From an uncultured Oscillospiraceae bacterium (GTDB taxonomy: Bacteria > Bacillota > Clostridia > Oscillospirales > Oscillospiraceae): a stretch of DNA of 25,072 nucleotides. The stretch lies in the NCBI GenBank assembly GCA_934662925.1, contig CAKUKL010000002.1, positions 1 through 25,072 of the forward strand, in the 5' to 3' direction. Below, in pieces: positions 7,616 through 15,415 of the stretch. The notes under the pieces were generated by a model. That model had not been told where the DNA came from. It saw nothing but the letters and a program-made list of their open reading frames with translations, and did no database searches. Position numbers and translations under genes: made by a program. How positions within the stretch are numbered: the stretch's first letter is position 1; each line of letters opens with the position of its first letter.

Positions 7616-8620
7616 ATGGAAGAGTTCGAGAAGTACCTCCCCGAAAATTTTATTGAGACCAACGAGTATTCCAAGCGCGTCTGGCGCGGCGGCCTGAGCG
7701 ACCTGCCCCCCGCCATCATCACCTGCGCTATCACCGGCGGAAACGCCGGCAAGGAAGTCAACCCCAACCTGCCAGAGAGCCTTGAGGAGCAGGTGCAGGC
7801 CTGCGTGGAAGCCTATGAGGCCGGCGCCAGCATGGTGCACATCCACCGCCGCAGCCCCGAGAACCCCTGCCAGGTGACCATGAAGCCTGAGGAGTACATC
7901 GAGATCAACCGCCTCGTTCGCGAGAAGTGCCCCGACATCATCATCAACAACAACTGCACCGGCGGCCGTATGCGCACCAGCCCCACCACGCTGGGCGACC
8001 TGAAGATGACCTCCGTCACCGCCGGCCCCGAGGTCGGCAGTTTGGACACCTCCAACTACTGCTCCAAGATCAAGTTGCCCAAGCGTGAGCCGCCCCTGTT
8101 CGGCCGCGACGAGGCTACCTGGAAGGAAAACTCCTACAGCATTACCGACGACGAGGCCCTGTACGTGGCCGGCGAGATGATCAAGAACGGCACCAAGCCC
8201 GAGTTCGAGTGCTTCTCCATCGCCGACTTCCACTATGTCAACCGCATGGTGAACAAGGGCTACAAGGATCCTTACGGCGGCCCCCATCTGGTGCAGTATG
8301 TCTTTACCCCCGGCAGCGGCTGGCCCACCTCCCAGTATCTGGACATGCTGGTGGCCGCTCTGCCCAAGAACTGCGTCCTCGGCATCATCGCCACCGGCGC
8401 TCAGCAGTGGCCCATTCTGGCTCAGGCGCTGTGCAAGGGTCTTCACGTCCGCGTGGGCATGGAGGATAACCTCTACATCGAGCGCGGCAAGCTGGCTGAG
8501 AGCAACGGTCAGCTGGTGGAGAAGATCGTCCGCATCGCCAAGGAGCTGGGCCGTCCCGTCGCCACGCCCGCTCAGGCCCGCATGATGCTCGGCCTGCCCG
8601 CCACCCCCAAGACCTGGTAA
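7616..8620 (+). CDS. Beta-keto acid cleavage enzyme (BKACE, DUF849 family)
   Basis: A 334-residue TIM-barrel enzyme. Family signatures: CAITGG (37-42), the metal-binding HxH pair H75/H77 in MVHIHRRSP, and the VGMEDN segment with E283. BKACEs use Zn2+ and acetyl-CoA to convert a beta-keto acid into acetoacetate and a shortened acyl-CoA, a retro-Claisen-type exchange; the best-known member is the 3-keto-5-aminohexanoate enzyme of lysine fermentation. The residues that define the side-chain pocket cannot be assigned to a known substrate by eye. AAGAGGAA (7601-7608) precedes the ATG. Placement just before the glycyl radical enzyme suggests a beta-keto acid intermediate in the same pathway. Confidence 0.88.
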   Translation: MEEFEKYLPENFIETNEYSKRVWRGGLSDLPPAIITCAITGGNAGKEVNPNLPESLEEQVQACVEAYEAGASMVHIHRRSPENPCQVTMKPEEYIEINRLVREKCPDIIINNNCTGGRMRTSPTTLGDLKMTSVTAGPEVGSLDTSNYCSKIKLPKREPPLFGRDEATWKENSYSITDDEALYVAGEMIKNGTKPEFECFSIADFHYVNRMVNKGYKDPYGGPHLVQYVFTPGSGWPTSQYLDMLVAALPKNCVLGIIATGAQQWPILAQALCKGLHVRVGMEDNLYIERGKLAESNGQLVEKIVRIAKELGRPVATPAQARMMLGLPATPKTW

Positions 8621-8667
8621 TTTTTGTTCGACAACGTCCTGCACTATATTTATAAGGAGGATATGAC

Positions 8668-11043
8668 ATGGCTCAGAACCGCGCTGATTATATCTGGAGC
8701 AACATTATGAAGGCCCGTGACCACGGCGGCGTCTCCCTGTGGAGAGCCCGTCTGATCACCGAGTCCTGGAAAGAGACCGACGGCAAGCCCAACGCCATCC
8801 GCCGGGGCCTGGCAATGAAGCACATTCTCGAAAACATCCCCCTGTATCTCGACGACCAGCAGCTTCTGTGCGGCAGCTACGCCACCCGCTCCATGTGGGC
8901 CGAGTGGTATCCCGAGTACGAGTGCAAATTCCTGCTCAACGCCGCCGATGATGAGCCCGCCCTGAAGAACTTCGACAAGGGAGCTGCCGACCCCGCTGAG
9001 ATCCGCGCCATTGCCGAGTACTGGAAGGACAAGGCCATGGAGGATCAGTTCAAGAACTACATTGATCCCGAGGAGCAGGAACTGCTCGAGCTGATCGGCG
9101 ACGACAACGCCTTCATCTATCCCTGGAACAGCAACCGCGCCCGTCACGGCGGTTACTACTGTGTGGACATGGCCAAGGCCATCAACGTGGGCTACCGCGG
9201 CATCATCGAGGAGATGGACGCCGAGCTGGCTCACCTGCATATCCACGACCACGACTCCATGCGCAAGGCCATCAACCTGAAGGCGTGGAAGTACGCGCTG
9301 GAGGGCGGCATCGCCTACGGCAAGCGCTGCGCCCAGATGTGCCGCGATCTGGCTGAGAAGGAGACTGACGCCAAACGCAAGGCCGAGCTGCTGGAAATGG
9401 CCGAGGTCTGCACCAACGTGCCCGAAAACCCCGCCCGCAACTTCCACGAGGCGCTCCAGACCGTCATCTTCGTCCAGATCTTTATCTATCTGGAGATGCG
9501 CGGCGACGGCGTCTCCCCCGGCCGCGCCGACCAGTACCTGTACCCGCTGTATAAGAAGGATATGGACGCCGGCATCATCGACAAGGAGAAGGCCATCGAG
9601 TTGCTCCAGTGCTTCCGCATCAAGTTCAACACCTTCCGCCAGCTGGCCTCCAAGCGGTTCTTCCTCGGCACCTCCGGCGAGGCCCAGTTCCATAACATCA
9701 CGCTGGGCGGCACCGACGCCAAGGGCAACAGCGCCGTCAACGAGCTGTCCTACCTCTTCCTCGAGGCGGCCCTCCAGCTCCAGACCCCCCACCCCACCCT
9801 GTCCGTCCGTTACTTCGACGACATTCCCGCCGATTTCATGGATCTGGCCATTCAGGTCGTGGCGCAGGGCGGCGGCTACCCCGCCTTCTTCAACGACAAG
9901 AACTGCATCCCCTGTCTGGAAGGCTACGGCGTGCCCGAAGAGGACGCCAATCAGTACGCCATCGGCGGCTGCGTGCTGGCTCAGGTGCCCGGCAAGACCG
10001 GCCCTGGCTACCCCGTGGTCATCAACCTGTCCAAGTGCCTTGAGCTGGCCCTTCACGACGGCTACGACTACTTCAAGTGCAAGCGTCAGGTCGGCCCCCA
10101 CACCGGTAAGTTCAAGGACTTCAAGACCTATGAGGACTTCTACAAGGCCTTCCAGGAGCAGGTGATGTGGGCTTCCGAGCACGCCACCCGCATGACCAAC
10201 GTCCAGCGCTGTATCCGCGAGTATCAGATGCCCGCCTGCTTCACCGAGACCCTGCTGGACGACTGCATCAAGACCGGCAAGATGAGCACCGGCGACGGCC
10301 CCCGTTACCAGCTCCAGTATCACAACGCCCGCTGCGCCATGAACGCCATCAACGCGCTGGTAGCCGTAAAGAAGTGCGTGTTCGAGGACAAGACCGTGGA
10401 TCAGAACACACTGGAGGACGTGCTCAACGCCAACTACGAGGGCTACGAGGACGTGCGCCAGCTCCTCTACAACGCGCCCAAGTATGGCAATGACGACGAC
10501 TACGCCGACACCATCGCCCACGATGTGTACCGCTGGTGGTGCGACTTCGTCAAGACCATGGATGCCGGCTTCGGCGACCACTACATCCCCGGCGCCTACA
10601 CCGTGGGCGGCCACACCACCACCGGCTACTCCACCGGCGCTCTGCCCGACGGACGCTTCGGCGGCGAGTCTCTGGCCGACGGCTCCATGTCCCCCACTCA
10701 GGGCACCGACTGCTGCGGCCCCACCGCCGTGCTCAACTCCGCCAACAAGATCGACCAGTCCGACATGTCCTCTACCCTGCTGAACATGAAGTTCCAGGCC
10801 TCCACCCTCAAGACCCCCGAGGAGCGGGCCCTGCTGGCCGGTCTGATCGCCACCTACTTCGACGGCTGCGGCAAGCACGTCCAATTCAACGTAGTGGACC
10901 GCGCCACGCTGTTCGACGCGCAGGAGCATCCGGAGGATCACCGCGACCTGCTGGTCCGCGTGGCCGGTTACAGCGCCTTCTTCGTGGAGCTGCTGCCCAA
11001 CCTGCAGAACGAGATCATCAAGCGCACGGAAAACGATCTGTAA
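8668..11043 (+). CDS. Glycyl radical enzyme of unknown substrate
   Basis: A 791-residue member of the pyruvate formate-lyase/dehydratase superfamily, about the usual length. The glycyl loop VRVAGYSAFF is near the C-terminus with radical Gly767. The thiyl cysteine is C435 in AIGGCVLAQVPG. There is no adjacent second Cys (so not pyruvate formate-lyase), and the residue two after Cys is Leu437 where glycerol, diol, choline, hydroxyproline and isethionate enzymes have Glu (GCVE). The N-terminal RARLITESWKETDGKPNAIRRG block is standard for the non-PFL GREs. The activase follows 30 bases downstream. AAGGAGG (8654-8660) precedes the ATG, and the 47-base gap before the gene is AT-rich. Without the Glu base, simple 1,2-elimination is less likely; C-C cleavage or radical addition are alternatives. 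Substrate unknown. Confidence 0.93.
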   Translation: MAQNRADYIWSNIMKARDHGGVSLWRARLITESWKETDGKPNAIRRGLAMKHILENIPLYLDDQQLLCGSYATRSMWAEWYPEYECKFLLNAADDEPALKNFDKGAADPAEIRAIAEYWKDKAMEDQFKNYIDPEEQELLELIGDDNAFIYPWNSNRARHGGYYCVDMAKAINVGYRGIIEEMDAELAHLHIHDHDSMRKAINLKAWKYALEGGIAYGKRCAQMCRDLAEKETDAKRKAELLEMAEVCTNVPENPARNFHEALQTVIFVQIFIYLEMRGDGVSPGRADQYLYPLYKKDMDAGIIDKEKAIELLQCFRIKFNTFRQLASKRFFLGTSGEAQFHNITLGGTDAKGNSAVNELSYLFLEAALQLQTPHPTLSVRYFDDIPADFMDLAIQVVAQGGGYPAFFNDKNCIPCLEGYGVPEEDANQYAIGGCVLAQVPGKTGPGYPVVINLSKCLELALHDGYDYFKCKRQVGPHTGKFKDFKTYEDFYKAFQEQVMWASEHATRMTNVQRCIREYQMPACFTETLLDDCIKTGKMSTGDGPRYQLQYHNARCAMNAINALVAVKKCVFEDKTVDQNTLEDVLNANYEGYEDVRQLLYNAPKYGNDDDYADTIAHDVYRWWCDFVKTMDAGFGDHYIPGAYTVGGHTTTGYSTGALPDGRFGGESLADGSMSPTQGTDCCGPTAVLNSANKIDQSDMSSTLLNMKFQASTLKTPEERALLAGLIATYFDGCGKHVQFNVVDRATLFDAQEHPEDHRDLLVRVAGYSAFFVELLPNLQNEIIKRTENDL

Positions 11044-11073
11044 AACCCGTCCGGGAACTGGGAGGAACACTGC

Positions 11074-11994
11074 ATGAGCATCAAGGAAGAAACCGGCGGA
11101 ATCATTTTCAATATCCAGCGCTACTCCACTCACGACGGCCCCGGCATCCGGACCACCGTCTTTCTGAAGGGCTGCCCCCTGCGGTGCTTCTGGTGCCACA
11201 ACCCTGAATCCCAGAGCCCCGTGCCCCAGCTCTTTGTACTCCGGGAAAAATGCACCGGCTGCGGCCGGTGCGCCCCGGTGTGCCCCGCAGAGGCCATCCG
11301 GGTCGAACAGGGCGTCATGGAATTCGACCGGGCAAAGTGCGTGGGCTGCGGCAAGTGCGCCGAGGTCTGCCCCAACGGCGCCCGGACCCTCATGGGCAAA
11401 TACATCACAGTGGACGAGGTCATGACCGTCGTGCTCAAGGACAAGAGCTACTACAAGAACACCAAGGGCGGCGTGACGGTATCCGGCGGCGAGCCCGCCG
11501 TCCATCCCGGACTGGCCCTGCCCATCCTGCGCCGCTGCAAAGAGGCCGGCATCCACACCATTCTGGATACCTCCGGCTTCGCTCCGTGGGAAAATTACGA
11601 GCAGCTGCTGCCCTACGTGGATCTGTTCTTCTACGACGTAAAGTGCATCGACCGGGATCTGCACATCAACGGCACCGCCGTTCCCAATGACGTCATCCTG
11701 GAGAATGCCAAAAAGATCGTCGCCAACGGGGGGAACCTGCGTGTCCGCGTGCCCGTGATCCCCGGCTTCAACGACGACGTGGAGGAACTGCTCAAGATCG
11801 CCCGGTTCACCCGGGACAAGCTGGGCCTCGGCCCCGACGACATCAACCTGCTCAAGTACAACAAGCTGTGCGAAAGCAAGTACGTCCGTCTGGACGAGAA
11901 GTTCAAGGGCGCCACCGACATGGTGCCCCCCGACGAGGAGCTGGAGCGGCACATGGAGGAGCTGCGCGCCCTTGTCCGCGAACAGTTCCAATAA
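11074..11994 (+). CDS. Glycyl radical enzyme activase (radical SAM)
   Basis: A 306-residue radical SAM protein that should install the radical on Gly767 of the upstream enzyme. The SAM 4Fe-4S motif is C34-x3-C38-x2-C41 (GCPLRCFWC). An insert with two ferredoxin-type clusters follows: C60-x2-C63-x2-C66-x3-C70 and C89-x2-C92-x2-C95-x3-C99. This double-cluster insert is typical of activases of the dehydratase/lyase-type GREs and absent from the PFL activase. SGGEP (137-141) is the SAM-binding segment. GGGAGG (11060-11065) precedes the ATG. Gene order enzyme-activase and the close spacing make the pairing very likely. Confidence 0.94.
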   Translation: MSIKEETGGIIFNIQRYSTHDGPGIRTTVFLKGCPLRCFWCHNPESQSPVPQLFVLREKCTGCGRCAPVCPAEAIRVEQGVMEFDRAKCVGCGKCAEVCPNGARTLMGKYITVDEVMTVVLKDKSYYKNTKGGVTVSGGEPAVHPGLALPILRRCKEAGIHTILDTSGFAPWENYEQLLPYVDLFFYDVKCIDRDLHINGTAVPNDVILENAKKIVANGGNLRVRVPVIPGFNDDVEELLKIARFTRDKLGLGPDDINLLKYNKLCESKYVRLDEKFKGATDMVPPDEELERHMEELRALVREQFQ

Positions 11995-12013
11995 GGATAG
12001 AATGAACCGCACC

Positions 12014-12058
12014 CCCGGACCGCGGGCCCACTGGGGACAGATTGTCCCGCGGCCCGGG
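12014..12058 (+). other. Large GC-rich hairpin before the TRAP genes
   Basis: The arms 12014-12026 and 12046-12058 pair over 13 positions with one A-C mismatch, giving a very stable stem with a 19-base loop. Within the loop side, GGGACA (12034-12039) and TGTCCC (12043-12048) can form a competing small hairpin. No U-run follows. It lies in the 199-base gap between the activase and the TRAP binding protein; a processing or attenuation site separating enzyme and transporter expression is plausible. Confidence 0.5.
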
Positions 12059-12193
12059 CAGCTTCAGACAAGAAAGGATCGGTGATAGGAGAAAGGACGT
12101 ATCTCTCGCCAATAAGGCAACCACACGGCAGAAAAGAACCCGGCGAAACCTTGCATGAAAAATATATCGTTACAGAGAAAGGAAGATAACCCC

Positions 12194-13312
12194 ATGTTAT
12201 TTGCCAAATCGAAGCGTTTTCCTGCAATCCTCGCACTTGTACTGGCTCTTGTTCTCACCCTGACTGCCTGCAGCGGCGGCGCCTCCAAGCCCTCTGACGC
12301 CCCCGCTCCCAGCGATTCCAGCGCCTCCTCCGATAACACCATTCAGCCGGCCGGCGACGGCGACATCGTGATCACCAGCACGGAAAAGATCACCCTGCAG
12401 CTGTCCACCACGCTGGCTTCCACCCACAACCTGGTCTCCATCATGACCAAGGAATTCGCAGAAAACGTCAACAAATTCACCAACGGAAACGTGACCGTCA
12501 ACATCGCCTCCGACGGCCAGCTGTTCACCACCGACGGCGCCGCCGACGCGCTGAGTTCCGGCGGACTGGACCTGCACACCGGCTCCGTGGCGTGGCTCAT
12601 GGGCTATGACCCCGTGCTCCAGTACGCCGGCTTCGCCTTCGGCGCCACCAGCATCGACCAGTGGAAGGCGAGCATCGACGTCATCGAGCCCATCACCGAA
12701 AAGGTGCTGGCCGACTACGGCATCGTGAGCCTCTGCCTCTATCCCTACAGCGCCACCGTCTGGGGCACCAACAAGCCCATCCGCTTGCCTGAGGACATGA
12801 AGGGCATGAACATGCGCTCCGCCGGTCCCGTCTGGGCCAGCGTGTACAGCGATGTGGGCGCCACCGGCACTGCTCTGGCCTCCGCTGACACTTACGACGC
12901 CATGGACAAGGGTACCATCGACGGCTACTTCACCGGCTTCAACTCCATCATGGCCCGCGGCCTTGACGCCGTGACCAAGTACGTGGTCGGCATCATCGAG
13001 ATCCCCTATTACGGCATCCAGATGAGCCAGATCATGTGGGACTCCCTGCCCGCCGACTATCAGGCCGCCATCCAGAAGGCCGCCGACATCGCCGCCGAGA
13101 CCGGCTACGAGCTGTATCTGAAGGACGCCGAGGACGAGGCCAAGCTGGAAGAGGAAGGCGTCGAGGTCTACTTCTGGACCGAAGAGGAAGCTGCCGCCTG
13201 GAAAGAAGCCGTCCGGCCCACCGTCCAGAACTGGCTGGACAGCTGCATCGCCGCCGGCCGCGAGGAAGAGTGCCGCTCCATTCTGGCCGTCAACTTCGGC
13301 TGGGAAGAGTAA
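12194..13312 (+). CDS. TRAP transporter substrate-binding lipoprotein (DctP family)
   Basis: A 372-residue extracytoplasmic solute receptor. The N-terminus is a lipoprotein signal: Lys/Arg-containing start, hydrophobic stretch, then lipobox LTAC with lipidated C26, followed by a Ser/Pro/Ala-rich linker (about 30-60). Family features include KGMNMRSAG with R208, the conserved arginine that normally binds the substrate carboxylate, and DTYDAMDKGTIDGYF. ATG 12194 is chosen over ATG 12155 because AGAAAGGAAG is correctly spaced and because it leaves a clean signal peptide. It captures an organic acid outside the membrane for the DctQM permease downstream. R208 supports a carboxylate substrate; the exact one is unknown. 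Confidence 0.9.
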   Translation: MLFAKSKRFPAILALVLALVLTLTACSGGASKPSDAPAPSDSSASSDNTIQPAGDGDIVITSTEKITLQLSTTLASTHNLVSIMTKEFAENVNKFTNGNVTVNIASDGQLFTTDGAADALSSGGLDLHTGSVAWLMGYDPVLQYAGFAFGATSIDQWKASIDVIEPITEKVLADYGIVSLCLYPYSATVWGTNKPIRLPEDMKGMNMRSAGPVWASVYSDVGATGTALASADTYDAMDKGTIDGYFTGFNSIMARGLDAVTKYVVGIIEIPYYGIQMSQIMWDSLPADYQAAIQKAADIAAETGYELYLKDAEDEAKLEEEGVEVYFWTEEEAAAWKEAVRPTVQNWLDSCIAAGREEECRSILAVNFGWEE

Positions 13313-13357
13313 TTCCGGTCTGACAGCGTTTCATCTCACGTGAATTTGGGGGCTTAC

Positions 13358-15208
13358 ATGAAAAAAATCTACAACAAATTCATCGACGGCCTTGGCTTCC
13401 TGTCCTCTATCCTGCTGACAGTGGTCTCTCTGTTTGTCTTTGCAAACGTGATCTGCCGTCTGCTGGGCCTGTCTGTGGCCTGGCTGTTCGATACCTGCAT
13501 CATCTGCTGCATCTTCATGACCTATCTGGGCTTTGCCTTCGTCCAGCGGGACAAGGGCCATATGAGTCTTGACATGGTCACATCGAAGCTCAACCCCGGC
13601 CACAAGGCCCTGTCCGATCTGTTCATCTCTCTGGTGGCCATCGCCTTCGCCATTTTCAACACCTATATGGTGGGCGTGTGGTTCGCCCGGGTCAAGGTCA
13701 ACGGTCTGCGGGCCACCCTGAGCTGGAACATGCCCATGTGGATCTTCGCCGCCGTCATGATCTTCGGCTGGGTCGTCTTTATGCTGGTCTCCGGCGTTCA
13801 GGTGCTCCAAGAGGTCAAGACCGCCGCCAAGACCAACAACGCAAAGTCCGTGCTCACCTTCGTGCTGGCCATCGTCATCATGGCCGTCATCGCTGTGGTC
13901 TGCTTCAAGATCCACATCGTGCTGGGCATGTTCGTGCTGCTGCTCCTGCTGCTGTTCCTTGGCGTGCCTGTGGCGCTGTCGCTGGGCGCGGCAGCCGCCG
14001 TGGCCATGTACATCGCGCTGGGCATCATCAAAGTAGAGGCGCAGTTCGCCATCCTGGCCTTCCAAGGCCTGAACACCGTGGGCATCACCGCCGCGCCGCT
14101 GTTTATCCTGGGTGGCTCCCTGATGTTTGAGTCTGGCTGTATCGAGGGCATCTACCGCCTGCTGGACGGCTCTCTGGGCCGTAAGATCCCCGGCGCTTCG
14201 CTGGTGGTCACCGCGCTGACCGGTCTGGTGTTCTGCGCTATTACCGGCTCCACCGTGGCGGCTCACGCAGTGCTGGCCATGCTGTGCATGCCCATCATGC
14301 GCAAGCGCGGCTATCCTGACGAGCTGTCCTGCGGCATGATCGGCGGCGCTGCCGTCGGTACGCTGGTGCCTCCGTCCAACTCGTTCATCCTCATCGGCCT
14401 GCTCACCGGCCTGCCCATCGCCAACATCTTCATGGCGGGCACCATTCCCGCCTTCATCCTGTTTGCCGGCTACATCATTTATGCCATCGTCTGGGCCAAA
14501 CGCACCGGCTTCCAGGAGATCCGCTCCGTCGGCGACGACATGGAAAAGACCCCCGAGCAGAAGAAGGAGGACCGCCTGCTGGGCTTTCTCGGCATTCTGG
14601 CTCCCGTCATCTGCCTTGGCGGCATGTACGGCGGCTTCTTCACCGCCACCGAGGGCGGCGGCATTCTGGTGGCCTATTCTCTGGTGGTCGGCCTGTTTGT
14701 CACCAAAAAGCTGACCCTCAAGAAGGTCAAGGAGACCATGCTCAACTCCACCCGCAGCGCCCTGACCATTCTGTTCCTGCTGGCCTGCGCCCACACCTAT
14801 TCCGGCGTTCTGACCCAGACCGGCATCACCGCGCTGGCCACCAACTTCGTGCTCAGCCTCAACCTGACCAAGAATATGTTCCTGATCATCTACACCATCC
14901 TGCTGCTGATCATGGGCATGTTCCTGAATGCCTCCAGCCTGACCCTGATCCTGTACCCCATCACCATCCCCATTTATCAGGCGCTGGGTATTGACCCCTA
15001 CTTCTTCGCGGTTTACTTCACCCTGCTGTGCGAGCTGGGCGCACTGACTCCGCCGGTGGGCGTCAATATCTACATCATTCAGGGCTCTGCCCCCGGACTC
15101 ACCGCCACAAAGGTGGTCAAGGGCTGCCTGCCGATCATCGGGATCATGCTGCTGGTGACCATCCTCATCTGGGTCTGCCCGTGGCTGTGCACCTGTCTCT
15201 TCGCATAA
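13358..15208 (+). CDS. TRAP transporter fused permease (DctQ-DctM)
   Basis: A 616-residue membrane protein. Residues ~1-160 form a four-helix DctQ domain; from ~175 onward is the large DctM domain, beginning at VLGMFVLLLLLLFLGVPVAL, with the conserved stretches GSTVAAHAVLAM, PPSNSFILIGLLTG and LTPPVGVNIY. Fused Q-M proteins occur in many bacteria. It imports the solute delivered by the DctP lipoprotein 45 bases upstream, driven by Na+. The ATG at 13358 is preceded by GGGGG (13348-13352); GTG 13340 is an alternative that would add six residues. The gene is followed by a pyrimidine-rich tandem repeat. Confidence 0.9.
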   Translation: MKKIYNKFIDGLGFLSSILLTVVSLFVFANVICRLLGLSVAWLFDTCIICCIFMTYLGFAFVQRDKGHMSLDMVTSKLNPGHKALSDLFISLVAIAFAIFNTYMVGVWFARVKVNGLRATLSWNMPMWIFAAVMIFGWVVFMLVSGVQVLQEVKTAAKTNNAKSVLTFVLAIVIMAVIAVVCFKIHIVLGMFVLLLLLLFLGVPVALSLGAAAAVAMYIALGIIKVEAQFAILAFQGLNTVGITAAPLFILGGSLMFESGCIEGIYRLLDGSLGRKIPGASLVVTALTGLVFCAITGSTVAAHAVLAMLCMPIMRKRGYPDELSCGMIGGAAVGTLVPPSNSFILIGLLTGLPIANIFMAGTIPAFILFAGYIIYAIVWAKRTGFQEIRSVGDDMEKTPEQKKEDRLLGFLGILAPVICLGGMYGGFFTATEGGGILVAYSLVVGLFVTKKLTLKKVKETMLNSTRSALTILFLLACAHTYSGVLTQTGITALATNFVLSLNLTKNMFLIIYTILLLIMGMFLNASSLTLILYPITIPIYQALGIDPYFFAVYFTLLCELGALTPPVGVNIYIIQGSAPGLTATKVVKGCLPIIGIMLLVTILIWVCPWLCTCLFA

Positions 15209-15217
15209 TCCAAACCG

Positions 15218-15270
15218 CACTTTTTTTCTTCACTTTTTTCCTTCACTTTTTTCCTTCACTTTTCTTCGTG
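15218..15270 (+). repeat. Pyrimidine-rich 13-bp tandem repeat
   Basis: Four consecutive units begin with CAC at 15218, 15231, 15244 and 15257, an exact 13-base period; the two middle units are identical (CACTTTTTTCCTT). A fifth partial match, CACTTTTCTC, occurs at 15291. It lies 10 bases after the TRAP permease stop. It may be a microsatellite, a U-rich transcript end without a clear hairpin, or a binding site; no function can be read from it. Confidence 0.75.
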
Positions 15271-15339
15271 TTTCCCAAAATTATTCCTTTCACTTTTCTC
15301 AGCTACCCCACATAACCCCGCTTTTCTCGTCTCTCCATA

Positions 15340-15388
15340 GCAGCGGCGCGGGCAGACACTTGTGTGGGCGTCCGCCCGCGCCCGCTGC
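15340..15388 (+). other. GC-rich hairpin upstream of the CoA-transferase
   Basis: GCAGCGGCGCGGGC (15340-15353) pairs with the 15-base arm at 15374-15388 leaving one bulged base; an inner ACAC-TT-GTGT (15356-15365) lies in the loop. No U-run follows. Together with the T-rich repeat upstream it separates the TRAP genes from the CoA-transferase gene, whose own ribosome binding site is weak, so it may affect expression of that gene. Confidence 0.5.
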
Positions 15389-15415
15389 ACCATCCCACAA
15401 GATCGGATCTGAATC

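Noticed and set aside
8622..8650. Separate promoter directly before the GRE gene
   Set aside because: TATATT (8645-8650) is a good -10, but no acceptable -35 lies 16-18 bases upstream, so I did not call it.
8668..11043. Pyruvate formate-lyase
   Set aside because: No adjacent Cys-Cys pair at the active site, and the partner activase has a double-ferredoxin insert that the PFL activase lacks.
8650..12012. 1120-codon open frame on the minus strand opposite the GRE and activase
   Set aside because: Its product is a low-complexity Gly/Ala/Val/His-rich string with no domain, caused by G+C-rich third positions of the real + strand genes.
13331..15220. 629-codon minus-strand open frame opposite the TRAP permease
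   Set aside because: Gln/Asp/His-rich shadow of a membrane-protein gene; no ribosome binding site or recognisable motif.
15218..15300. CRISPR array
   Set aside because: Units are 13 bases with no spacers and are simple T-rich sequence; no cas gene is nearby.
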